Below are positions 1 to 10,900 of a DNA stretch of 64,000 nt, one piece after another. Within the stretch, counting starts at the first letter, position 1. Every line of letters starts with the position of its first letter. A program made the position numbers and the translations under genes. The notes below the pieces were generated by a model, which ran no database searches, was not told the origin of the DNA, and worked only from the letters and a program-made list of their open reading frames with translations. Where the stretch lies: contig JAJRVQ010000167.1 of the NCBI GenBank assembly GCA_024277255.1, forward strand, positions 1 to 64,000, given 5' to 3'. The DNA comes from Acidobacteriota bacterium. Its GTDB lineage: Bacteria > Acidobacteriota > Thermoanaerobaculia > Multivoradales > SZUA-115.

Positions 1-1635
1 AAGCCGATCCACCGCATCCGCCAACTCGCCATACGTCCACGACTCTCCTTCGTCGACCAACGCCGGGGCTTGTGGCCGCTCAACGGCCCGCTGCCGGAAC
101 AGCTCGTGCACCAACAGCGGCTCGCCGGAAGCCATGTCGCGACGCGGATCGGGGAGCACGCAGACCGCCGACTCGGTGCGCAGGGAGAATCTGTCGATCG
201 GCCGTTCCACCCCTTCGCTCGCATGTCGCAACAACAGATCGAACTGTGCCAACAGCTCCTTCATTCGCGCGGCGCTGAACAGGTCGCGGTTGTAGGCCAG
301 GTCAAGACTCAGACCATCCGCCACCCGCTGAACATAGAGGTTGAGATCAAACTTGACGAACACTTCCTCCACGGCCATCAAGTCGATTTCCAGGCCGGCC
401 AGTTCCAGCGCGATAGGGGCTTGATCCAGCATGTTGAACTGCACCTGGAAGAGTGGCGAATGGGACAGCACTCGCTCCGGCCGAAGTTCCGCGATTACCT
501 TTTCAAACGGCGCCGCTTGGTGGCGATAGGCGCTCAGTACGCTTTCCTTGACCCGCATCAGCAGCTGACGCAGAGTCGGGTTGCCGGACAGATCGGTCCG
601 CAAGACGAGCGGATTCAAGAAGAAGCCGATCAGCAGCTCGGTCTCAACGCGGCTGCGCCCGGCCGAAGGAGCACCGACCACCACGTCTCGCTGGCCGGAC
701 AGGCGCGATAGCAGCACTTTGAACAGGGTCAACAGCAGCATGAAGAGAGTCACCCCTTCGCTGCGTGCCAGAGCTTCCAGCTGCTCGACCCTGAGCGCAC
801 TGAGGGTGAAGGACTCGGTCCCGCCGCGGTTGCTCGGTTGACTCGGACGGGGATAGTCGAGCGGCATGTCGAGTGCCGGCGGCGCCCCCGCTAGACACTG
901 ACGCCAGTAGGCCATGTGGCGGCCCAGCTCTTCGCCCTCGATCTGCCCTTTTTGCCATACGGCAAAATCGACGTACTGCACCGGCAACTCGGGCAACGGT
1001 GACGGCCGCTGTTCGAGGTAGGCGCCGTAGAGCCGTGACAACTCACCGTAGAAGACGGCCAGCGACCAGCCGTCAGTAATGATGTGGTGCATGGTGAGCG
1101 CCAGCGCGTGATGGTCGGCCCGCAAACGCACCAACACGGTGCGCCACAGCGGCGGGAGCGACAGGTCAAAGGGCCGCGAAGCCTCGATGCGAATCAAACG
1201 CAGCGCCGTAGGCTCGCGGGCCGAGCCGGGAAGACCTGAGAGATCGACCACCGGCAGACGGACAGGCCCGGGTGGCGCGACTCTCTGCACCGGCCTCCCG
1301 TCGCGCTCCTCGAAATGGGTGCGCAAGGACCCCTGCCGGCGCGCGACCTCCGAACAACTAGCGGCTAGAACCGCAACCGTCAACGGCCCACGCAACCAGG
1401 CGGGGGAGGGCATGTTGTAAGAGACATTGCCCGGATCCAGCCGGTCGAGCAACCACAATCGTTCCTGTGCGAACGACAGCTCCGGAGGCTGATCGCCAGC
1501 ATAGATCGGGATCGGCTGCTGTGCCCGCTCGCCGCCGCGGCGCCCCCGAGCCCGCTCCATCACCCGCCGCGACAGCTCTTCTGGCGACAGCAAACGAAGA
1601 ACGGTAGCGCCAGTGGATGTCTGTCCCTCGCTCAC
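1..1635 (-). CDS. Nonribosomal peptide synthetase, partial (C-A..., C-terminus outside window)
   Basis: This is the third gene of the NRPS operon. It is read from a GTG at 1635-1633 to the window edge, giving 545 codons with no stop, so it is incomplete. Residues about 45-480 form a condensation domain with an intact HHIITDG catalytic motif (HHxxxDG). From about residue 500 an adenylation domain begins, with the usual early WTYGEL-like sequence, and is cut off. The GTG overlaps the TGA of the upstream gene as GTGA, and a strong GGAGGAGG ribosome site lies just before it, so translation is probably coupled. In the assembly line this would be the fifth module, accepting the peptide from the C-A-T protein encoded upstream. 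The A-domain substrate pocket is not in the window, so the amino acid cannot be guessed. Confidence 0.93.
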   Translation of the reverse strand, partial: MSEGQTSTGATVLRLLSPEELSRRVMERARGRRGGERAQQPIPIYAGDQPPELSFAQERLWLLDRLDPGNVSYNMPSPAWLRGPLTVAVLAASCSEVARRQGSLRTHFEERDGRPVQRVAPPGPVRLPVVDLSGLPGSAREPTALRLIRIEASRPFDLSLPPLWRTVLVRLRADHHALALTMHHIITDGWSLAVFYGELSRLYGAYLEQRPSPLPELPVQYVDFAVWQKGQIEGEELGRHMAYWRQCLAGAPPALDMPLDYPRPSQPSNRGGTESFTLSALRVEQLEALARSEGVTLFMLLLTLFKVLLSRLSGQRDVVVGAPSAGRSRVETELLIGFFLNPLVLRTDLSGNPTLRQLLMRVKESVLSAYRHQAAPFEKVIAELRPERVLSHSPLFQVQFNMLDQAPIALELAGLEIDLMAVEEVFVKFDLNLYVQRVADGLSLDLAYNRDLFSAARMKELLAQFDLLLRHASEGVERPIDRFSLRTESAVCVLPDPRRDMASGEPLLVHELFRQRAVERPQAPALVDEGESWTYGELADAVDRL

Positions 1636-4600
1636 CTTTCCTCCTCCGCCCCAAGCAGCGCGGTACCCAGGACGACGGTGAAGTCCACCAGCCTCGGAGC
1701 ATCGAAAAGCGCCGAGATCGGCAGTTCAATCCCGTAGTGTTCTTGCACCCGGGCCATCACTTTGGTCGCCAGGAGCGAGTGGCCGCCGAGATCCCAAAAA
1801 CTGTCATGCAGGCCAACCTCCTCCACCCCTAGCACCGACGCCCACATTGCGCTGACCTGGATCTCGAACTCGGTGCGCGGTAATTCCGCTTGCCGGTTCC
1901 CTTCGATCGAAGGCGACGGCAGGGCGTCGCGATCGATCTTGCCGTTGGCGGTGATCGGCATGCGCTCGAGGATGACCACGGCCGAAGGCACCATGAAACG
2001 CGGTAGCTCTTGTTCGAGGTGCCGGCGCAACTCGTGCACCTCTACGGTGGACCCGGACTTCGGCTCGACGTAGGCCACCAGCCGGCTGTCGCCCGGACGA
2101 TCCTGGCGCAGCAATACTTGCGCCACCGATACCGACGGATGGCGCCCGAGGACCGCCTCGATCTCGCCCAGTTCGATACGGAAACCGCGCATCTTGACCT
2201 GCCGGTCAAGTCGTCCGAGGAAATCGACCGTGCCCTCGACGCGCCAGCGAGCCCGATCTCCGGTGTGGTACAGGCGAGAGCCCAGCCGGCCGGAGAGAGG
2301 ATCGGGAACGAACCGCTCGGCGGTGAGCGCCGGCTGACCGAGGTAACCGCGTGCCAGACCGTCTCCCGCCAACATCAGCTCGCCCACAACACCGACCGGC
2401 AGCGGTGTCATCCTCGAGTCGACCACGAAGGCATCGGTACCACCGATTGGGCGCCCAATCGGCACTCCCACCGCCGGAACGCAGTCGCCGGCGTGCATCG
2501 GATAGACGGTGGCGAAGGTAGTGCACTCGGTCGGTCCGTAGGCATCGGCCAGGGTGCCGCCGAGCTTCTCGGCCGCTTGCCGATCCAGATAGCGCTCGAC
2601 GTCGGCCACCGGTACCTCCTCGCCACCGGCCAGGACCCGATCGACCAAGTCGAAAGCACTCAAACGCTCGGCCACCATCTGGTGGAAGAGCGCGGTGGTC
2701 AAGAACAGATCCGAAACTTTGTGGCGCACCAACAAATCGGCAAGCTGCGACAAGCTGAGGACTCCAGGCGGCGACAGAACCAGTCGCCCACCAGCAGCCA
2801 GCGCATTCCAGATCTCGAAGGTCGACGCATCGAAGCTGATCGCCCCCACTTGCAGATGGATCACATCGGCACGCGGCGGGCAACACGTGAGACCGGTGAT
2901 CAAGCGGGCCACCGACCGGTTGGAGATCATCACCGCCTTGGGCCGCCCGGTCGAGCCGGAAGTGTAGGTGGCGTAAGCCAGGTTGAGCGCCGAGGCTCGC
3001 GCTCTAGCCGGCGGCGGCGGAGCTTGCGCGACTTCCTCATCGAGCAGAACAACTTCCTGCATCCGGGTCAGAACCTCGGTCGGCAACGACCGCGAGTTCG
3101 AGCCGGGCAGCAGCGCACGCTGAGTCAGCAAGAGGTCGACGCCCGAATCTTCGACCATCTGCGTCAGCCGGCTAGCCGGATACTCGGCATCGAGCGGCAG
3201 GTAAGCGCCCCCTGCCTCAAGAATCGCCAGCAGACCGACGATCAACTCGACCGAGCGCTTGCTGGCGATAGCCACCAGAGTCTCCGGACCGGCGCCGAGA
3301 GCCACCAAGCGCGCCGCCAACGACCCTGCCCGTTCCCACAGTGCACCGTAGCTGAGATGGTGATCCCCGAAGACAACCGCAATCGCACCCGGCCGAGCGG
3401 CGGCCACCCGTCCGACCAGTTCGGCAACGGTCGACTCACGCGGGTAGGCGTGGTTCGTGTCGTTCCACTCGACCACCACCTGGTGGCGCTCGCCGACGCT
3501 GAGCAGCGGCAAACTGTCGAGCGTACGCTCGGGTTCCTCCAGCGCCGCCAAAGCCAGACGCTCAAACTGTCGCACCAGCCGCCGCATGGTGGTGACATCA
3601 AAGAGGTCGCTGGCATACTCCACGTCGCAACAGAAACCATCGGGCCGGTCTTCGAGTGCCACCATCAGATCCCACTTGGCGGTCCCACTGTGGACCTCGC
3701 TGATCCGCGCCGTGAGTCCGGGCGCCAGCTCGAAAGGCTGATGCGAATCGCCTCCCATGGTGAAGACGACCTGGAAGAGCGGCGTTCGAGAGAGGTCCCG
3801 GGGCCTCCCGAGTTCTTCGACCAACCGTTCGAAAGGAGTCTCCTGGTACTTGAGTACGCCGATCGCCGTCTTGCGCATCTTCTCGACCAGCTGCAAGACG
3901 CTCTGCTCGCCGCCAACATCGGTGGCCACGACCACCGTATTGACTACGAAGCCGATGAGTCCGTGGAGTTCGCGCCTCGGCCGGTTCGCCATCGCTGTAC
4001 CTACCAGCACCCGCGTCGCCCCAGCCCAGCGTCCGAGCAGAACCTGGAAGAGTCCCAGCAGGACGAAAAAGGGCGATGTCGCACATCGACCGGCCAACCG
4101 GCGCACCGCCTCCTTGAGATCCGCTGGAAGCGACACCCGCAGGAGATCTCCACGCTGACTCATCGCAGCCGGCCGCGGCCGATCGGTGGGCAGCTCCAAC
4201 GGCGGCGGTTCTTCGCCGATCTCCCCGCGCCAGAATTCGAGCTGCGGCTCAAGACGCTCTTGCGTCATCTCGCTTCGCTGGCGATTGGCGTAGTCCGGGT
4301 ACTGGAGCCTCACCGGCGGCAGCGAATGAGACTTGCCGGCGAGGAAGGCGCGATATATCTTGCTCAACTCCTCGAAGAAGAGGTCGGTCGACCAGCCATC
4401 GACAACGATGTGGTGAAAGGAAACCAGGAACTTCGACAACCGGCATCGTTGTTGGTCGCTCTCTCTCAGGAGCATGCAACGCAGCAGCGGGCCGTGCTCC
4501 AGATCGAACGGCCGGGCAGCCTCGATCGCGGCCAACCGATCAAACACCAGCTCGGATGTGACCAGGCCACTCAGATCCACCACCGGCAACAGTGTCCGCA

Positions 4601-4988
4601 CCGATCGGTGAACGCACTGCATCGGCTCACCCGAGATCACCTCGAAGGTCGTGCGCAAGGCCTCGTGACGCCGAGAGATCTCGTCCAAGCTACGCCCGAG
4701 AACCGCGGCATCCAGTACGCCCTCCAAGTCCAGCTGAAAAACCATGTTGTAGGTCGAGAGACCGGGTTCGAGCCGATCGAGGAGCCATAACCTCTGCTGT
4801 GCCAAGGAGATCGGTACCTGGCGTTGCCTGTTGCCCACCGCTTCGCCGGCCACCGGCGACAACCGGCGCGGCTGCTTCAACCGTCTCATCAAACGATCTG
4901 AAAGGTCGCCCTTGGACGCAGCGGGATTCCCCGTTTCTGCCACGTCGGGTTTTGTCGTCACGCCGTGTGACAAATCGAGCGAACTCAC
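1632..4988 (-). CDS. Nonribosomal peptide synthetase, single C-A-T module
   Basis: A 1118-residue one-module NRPS. The condensation domain (about 50-480) has HHIVVDG. The adenylation domain (about 500-1000) has the P-loop-like TSGSTGRPKA, FDASTFEIW and YGPTE motifs. A carrier domain (about 1025-1095) carries GGHSLLATK with the phosphopantetheine serine. There is no epimerase or thioesterase. Reading the binding pocket by eye against GrsA gives roughly D-A-F-F-L-G-A-T-F-K, which looks like a hydrophobic branched-chain pocket. That assignment is inference and needs a predictor. The start is GTG at 4988, overlapping the stop of the upstream gene by four bases (GTGA). The end overlaps the next gene in the same way, so the three genes form one translationally linked operon. 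Confidence 0.95.
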   Translation of the reverse strand: MSSLDLSHGVTTKPDVAETGNPAASKGDLSDRLMRRLKQPRRLSPVAGEAVGNRQRQVPISLAQQRLWLLDRLEPGLSTYNMVFQLDLEGVLDAAVLGRSLDEISRRHEALRTTFEVISGEPMQCVHRSVRTLLPVVDLSGLVTSELVFDRLAAIEAARPFDLEHGPLLRCMLLRESDQQRCRLSKFLVSFHHIVVDGWSTDLFFEELSKIYRAFLAGKSHSLPPVRLQYPDYANRQRSEMTQERLEPQLEFWRGEIGEEPPPLELPTDRPRPAAMSQRGDLLRVSLPADLKEAVRRLAGRCATSPFFVLLGLFQVLLGRWAGATRVLVGTAMANRPRRELHGLIGFVVNTVVVATDVGGEQSVLQLVEKMRKTAIGVLKYQETPFERLVEELGRPRDLSRTPLFQVVFTMGGDSHQPFELAPGLTARISEVHSGTAKWDLMVALEDRPDGFCCDVEYASDLFDVTTMRRLVRQFERLALAALEEPERTLDSLPLLSVGERHQVVVEWNDTNHAYPRESTVAELVGRVAAARPGAIAVVFGDHHLSYGALWERAGSLAARLVALGAGPETLVAIASKRSVELIVGLLAILEAGGAYLPLDAEYPASRLTQMVEDSGVDLLLTQRALLPGSNSRSLPTEVLTRMQEVVLLDEEVAQAPPPPARARASALNLAYATYTSGSTGRPKAVMISNRSVARLITGLTCCPPRADVIHLQVGAISFDASTFEIWNALAAGGRLVLSPPGVLSLSQLADLLVRHKVSDLFLTTALFHQMVAERLSAFDLVDRVLAGGEEVPVADVERYLDRQAAEKLGGTLADAYGPTECTTFATVYPMHAGDCVPAVGVPIGRPIGGTDAFVVDSRMTPLPVGVVGELMLAGDGLARGYLGQPALTAERFVPDPLSGRLGSRLYHTGDRARWRVEGTVDFLGRLDRQVKMRGFRIELGEIEAVLGRHPSVSVAQVLLRQDRPGDSRLVAYVEPKSGSTVEVHELRRHLEQELPRFMVPSAVVILERMPITANGKIDRDALPSPSIEGNRQAELPRTEFEIQVSAMWASVLGVEEVGLHDSFWDLGGHSLLATKVMARVQEHYGIELPISALFDAPRLVDFTVVLGTALLGAEEER

Positions 4989-7900
4989 CGTCCACCTCCT
5001 GTGGCGTAGACCTGCGCTGCGCCACCGTTATCCTGACCAACTTCGCCGGTCGCCTCCCGCGCTTCCAACTCACCGAGCTTGGCAACCAGTCCCTCGATGG
5101 TTGGAGCCTCGAAAAAGACTCGCAACGGGACTTCCAGGCCGAAGAGTTCCTCGAGTCTGGCGACCACCCTTGTCGCCGACAGCGAATGGCCCCCAAGCTT
5201 GAAGAACGACACATCGACGCTGATCTGATCAAAGCCGAGAACCTCACTCCACAACCCTGCCACCAGCTCTTCGAGCGGCGTACTGGGAGCGACGAATTCG
5301 CGCTCGGCGCTCAACCGGCTCGTTCCCGGATCGGGCAGACTGTCCCGGTCGAGCTTGCCGTTGGAGGTCAAGGCCAGGTGCTCCACAACCATCAGGGACG
5401 AAGGCACCATGTAGGCCGGCAAGGCGACGGAGAGTTGACGACGAAGCTCCTCCACCTCTACGCCACCTGGCTCCTCTTCCTCCAGCCAACCCACAAGTTG
5501 GACATCGCCGGCCACCGTGCGCAGACCCGCCGCTGCCGCCGCAACGCACCTACAGCGCCTCAAGGCCAACTCGACTTCGCCCAACTCGACACGGAAACCG
5601 CGCAGCTTCACCTGATGATCCAGCCGGCCCAAGAAGTCGAGCCGGCCGTCGCCGCACCAGCGAACTCGGTCCCCTGTGCAGTAAAGCCGCCGCCCGCTCT
5701 CGCCACTCAAACTGTCCGGCACGAACGAGGCCGCCGTCAGCCGTGGTCGGCCAAGATAGCCTCGCGCCTGCCCCTGTCCACCGAGTAACAGCTCGCCGGG
5801 GACACCCTGCGCCACCCGCCGCAAGCGAGCGTCGACCACGTAGCTGCTCGACCCGGTGACGGCACATCCGATCGGCGGCGGTTGGACGCAGTCGCGTTCT
5901 ACCAGGTCGAAGGTGGAATAGGTAGTGTCCTCCGACGGACCATACAGATTGTAGACCCGTTGGACCGCCGGTTGTTCGTAGGCAGCCCGAGCCAGCTCCA
6001 CCGGCAGAGGCTCGCCGGCGAGGTTCACCGTTCGCACACCGGACGGCAGATCTCCCAGCCTGAGCAGCGCAGCGAGCGCGGAGGGCACGGTGTTGATCAA
6101 CGTCACCTGGTCACGCGCCGGCAGGCTGCGCAGCGCCAGCGCATCGTCCGCCAAGATCACAGTACCGCCGCAACTCAAGGGCAGGAAGATCTCGAACACC
6201 GAAAGATCGAAACAGACCGAGGTCGAAGCCAGCGCTCCGGCGAGTTCCTCCGGGCTGAAAACGGTGGCGGCCCAACGCACCATCGCTACGGCGCTCGCCT
6301 GACTGATCGCCACTCCTTTGGGCCGCCCGGTCGAGCCCGAGGTGTAGATCAGGTGTGAGAGATTGGCCGACGACGAACGGCGTGGCGGCCAACCCACCAG
6401 CTCGGCTACCGCCGGCTCCGGCCCAGCCTCATCGAGGGACAGGGCATCGATATCAATCACCTTCATGCCCTGCCCCGCCGGCTGCTCATGCAACGATCCG
6501 GCGGTCACCATCACCACCGCATCGCTATCGGCCAGCATGAATTCCAGTCGATCGACGGGGAAGTCGGGCTCCAGCGGCAGGTAGGCACCACCGGCGGCGT
6601 GCACCGCCAGCATCGCCACGATCAATTCGGGGCAGCGCGGCAAGAGGATTGCCGCCACTTTGTCCGCCCCCAGCCCCGTGCGCACTAGCCGCCGGCTCAA
6701 CCGTTCGACCCGCTGCAGCAGTTCCCAATAGGAGATTCGCTCCTCGCCCGCGATCAGAGCCACGGCCCGCGGACTCCTCGCGGCCTGATCGGCGATGAGC
6801 TCGAACAGCGTCTCGGCCGGGGCGAGCACCGGCTGGCGAGGAGTGGGACTCTCCCAGCCCTGCAACTGCGCGAGTTCGGTTTCGGTCAACAACGGCAGCG
6901 CCCAGATTTCCGTTTCCTCAGCGCGCAGCGCTGCGGCCAAAAGGGTGTCGAAATGCGCCAGCAGGCGCGCGGCGGTGGCGGCGTCAAAGAGATCCGTGGC
7001 GTATTCCAGCTCGGCTGAAAGGGCTCCCTCGTCGTCATGGATGAAGAGGCTCAAGTCGAACTTCGACGTTGCGGGATGGACCATCTCCACCTGGGCTGCC
7101 AGGCCGTCTGCCAGCGTGGCCCTGTAGAGAATCTCGGTATCCAGCGCGAGCACGGTGTTGAATAGCGGAGAGCTGGACAGATCGCGCTCCACCCCCAACT
7201 CGTCGACCAAGCGCTCGAAAGGAAGGTCCTGGTGAGCCAACGCCTGCATCACCTCGTCGCGGGTGCGCTCGAGCAGGGTGGAGAAGGAAGGCGATCCGTC
7301 CAGCTCGCTGACCAGGACCAGCGTGTTGGCGAAGAAGCCGATCAGCCCCTCGACTTCCACCGGATGGCGATTGGCGACCGGCGAACCGGTAGCGAACCTC
7401 TCCTGTTGAGAGTAGCGACCAAGCAGCGCCGAAAATGCCGCCTGCAGCACCATGAACGGCGTTGCGCCCCGATCGCGACCAAAAGCGGCAATGCGGTCAC
7501 CGAGCTGCCGATCGACGGACCGCCTGACCACCGCGCCTGCGAGGTCGCGCACCGGCGGCCGTGGTCGATCGGTCGGCAAGTCGAGACTCGGGGGCAAGTC
7601 GGCCAGACGGCGGCGCCAGAAGGCCAGTTGCTGCTCCAGAAGCTCCCCCGAGAGGCGCTGGCGCTGCCACAGTGCGAAGTCAGCATACTGAACCGGCAAG
7701 TCGGGCAGCACCGAGTCCCCACCGCTGGCCATTACGGGGTAGAGCGCCCGCAGTTCGCGCAGCAGAACTCCGCTGGACCAGCCATCGGAAGTGATGTGGT
7801 GCAGGGTGATCAGGAGGCGATGGAACTCGCAACCGAGGCGCAACAGTCGCGTGCGCATCAAGGGACCCGCCGCCAGATCGAACGACAATCGCGCCTCGTG

Positions 7901-10900
7901 GTTGGCGACTTTTTCCGCCACGGTCCGGGTGTAGTTCGCCGGCAGAGCCGAGAGATCGATCACCGGCAAGCGCAACGAGGGTGGCCTGACTACCTGGTAG
8001 GGGTCACCGTCTTGCACCTTGAAAACAGTGCGCACCGACTCGTGCCTCAGCTCGATCTCGCGCAATGTTCGCCACATCGCCCTAGCTGACAACGGTCCGT
8101 CGAGCTTCAGCGCGATCGGCACGTTGTAGACCGCCCTGCCCGGACTGAGGCGATCGAGGAACCAGAGCCGCGCTTGGGCGAAAGAGGGTGGCGGCGCGAT
8201 GGCTGCCGGGCGCCGCGGGATGGTGCCAAGGCGGCCCGCCCGCGGGCCGCTGCCGGCTGTCGTCGCCGCCTCGACCTTCCGTGCCAGCGCCGTCAAGGAA
8301 CGGGCATCGAACAGGTCGCGCAGCGCCAGATCGACACCGAGAGAGCTGCTGATGCGCGACTGCACCTGCACGGCGACCAGCGAGTTGCCGCCCAGGCGAA
8401 AGAAATCGTCCTCACGGCCGACGGCACTGATCCCGAGGACCGCACTCCAGATCGCCGCCAGCTCCCGTTCCACCGCCGTCTCCGGCGGCCGGTCCGAGGC
8501 GGCAGAGACGGCGGGGTTCACCGGAAGCGCGGCCAGCAGACGGCGATCGACCTTGCCACTCGCAGTCACCGGCAAGCGCTCGAGGACGGTAAAGCTCGAC
8601 GGCACCATGTACTCCGGTAACCGCTCACTGAGGTGGGCGATCAGTTCTTCGCTCGCCGGACTCTCGCCGCCACCGCTAGCCGCCGGAACCAGGAAGCTGA
8701 CTACTTGGCGAGCCACGCCCTCGCCCACTACCACCACCGCCGCCTCCCGCACTCCCGGGTGATCGAGCAAACAGCTCTCGATCTCGCCGAGTTCGATGCG
8801 GAAACCGCGGATCTTGACCTGCCGGTCGATGCGACCGAGAAACTCGATCTCGCCCTCGCCGCGCAGTCGGGCCAGGTCGCCCGAGCGGTAAAGTCTGGCG
8901 CCGGGAGTACGGGCGAACGGGTCGGGGACGAAGGCGATCGCCGTGCTTCGTGGGCCGCCGAGGTATCCGCGAGCGACGCCGCGGCCACCGATGCAGAGTT
9001 CGCCCGGCATGCCGATTGGAACCACCTCGACGGCTCCTGCGAGCACATGCACCCGAACGCCCAAGATCGGACGACCGATCGACGGCTCACGCCCGGTTGG
9101 ATCCGGAAAAACACGCCCCCAGCTGGTACAGACGGTCGCTTCGGTGGGACCGTAGTTGTTGTACAACGGCCACGCCTGCGCCGCCACCGGTAGCCGGTGT
9201 AGCCGATCGCCGGCCGTCTGCAGGCAGCGCAACGGACCACCGGGAACAACCCCCTCGGCGAAGATCGCCTCGGCCACCGGTGTCGGCACCCAGCTCACGG
9301 TGAGCGCCCGTTCCTCCATCCACCGCACCAGCTCCAGGGGTGAACTGCGGATCTCGTCGTCCACGATCTCCAGCCGCCCGCCGGCGGCCAGCGCCGGCCA
9401 GCTCTCGAAAACCAGGGCATCGAAGGCCGGACCGGACATCGCTGAGCAGTGGTCCTCGGCGCTCAGCGCATAGGCCCGCCGGTACCAGGCCACCAGATTG
9501 GACAACGTCTCGTGGGCTACGGCGACCCCTTTCGGCTTGCCGGTGGAACCCGAGGTGAAGATCACGTAGGCCAGGTTGGCCGCTGTCAGCTCCGTCGCCG
9601 GTTCGAGCGGCGTCTCTCCACGCGCAGCGACGCGCCAGCCTTGCGCGTCGATCTCGATCTCGCTGCCGCCGAAGCGCTGCAGGCTGCGCCGTCGCCCGCT
9701 GCGGAAGATCACCGCCACGGCCTCGGCATCGCGCAACATTTCGTCGCCACGGCGGTCGGGAAAGACCGGATCGAGCGCCACGAAGGCGCCGCCCGCCTTG
9801 AGCACCGCGAGCATGGCGACCACCATCTCCGGCGAGCGATCGAGCCACAGGCCGACTCGGCGCTCGGGAGCGACCCCGATCCGACACAGACCGCGAGCTA
9901 GATCTGCCGCCCGGCGATCGAGTTCCCCGTAGCTCAAGTGGCTAGAGCCGCCGACCACGGCTACGGCGTGCGGCGACGCGGCCGCCCGCGCCTCCACCCA
10001 GCGATGAATGTACAGCTCCTCGGCGGCAGGCCAGGCGGTGTCGTTCCACTCGTGCACCAGTTGATGGCGCTCGGCCGGCGAGCTGATGGGAAGCTCGCGC
10101 AGCGCCAATTCCGGCCTGGAGACGGCCGCAGACAGCAACCGGCGATAGCCTCGCGCCAGGCGGCGGATCGTGGTTTCGTCCCACAGTTCGGTGCGATAGT
10201 CGAAAGTGAGCTCGATCTCGCCACCGCGCTGCTCGGCGATCACCGAAAGCTCGGCGATCGCTTCGCCGGTCTCCAACTCCCGCCACTCCATCGCCACGCC
10301 CGGGGTCAACTCGGCCGGCGGCGGCGGCGCGTTCTGCATCACGAAGAGCACCGAAACCAGCGGGTTCAACCCGGCGCCGCGCCCGCTAGCCAACTCCTCG
10401 ACAAGCCGTTCAAACGGCAAGTCCTGGTGCTCGTGGGCCGCCATCACCCGATCGCTCACCTGGGCCACCAACCCCAAGAAGCTCGGGCCATCCCCCATCT
10501 CGGCCCGTAGCGGCAAAGTGTTGACCATGAAGCCGATCAGCTCTTCGGCCTCCAGCCGCCGGCGATTGGCGATCGGGCAGCCGAGGACCAGATCCGAAAC
10601 GCGGGCAAAGCGGCCCAGCAGCGCCGCCAGCGCGGCAAACAGCGTGCCATAGAGCGAGCTGTCGACTTTGCGAGCGAAGGCGGACAGCCGGTCGCACAGC
10701 TCCTCGGGAAGCTGCTCGATGACTCGTCCTCCGGCGGTCGATTCGACACTCGGGCGAGGACGGTCGGTGGGCAGCTCGAGGACGGTCGGCGCATCCGCCA
10801 ACTCTCCACGCCAGTAAGTGAGCTGGCGCTCCAACACCTCGCCGCTCATCGTGGAGCGTTGCCAGGCGGCGTAGTCCGCATACTGCAGAGTCGGCAACGG

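Noticed and set aside
2010..4790. 926-codon plus-strand open frame antisense to the NRPS
   Set aside because: It is the shadow of the minus-strand NRPS in high-GC DNA, has no domain content and no ribosome site.
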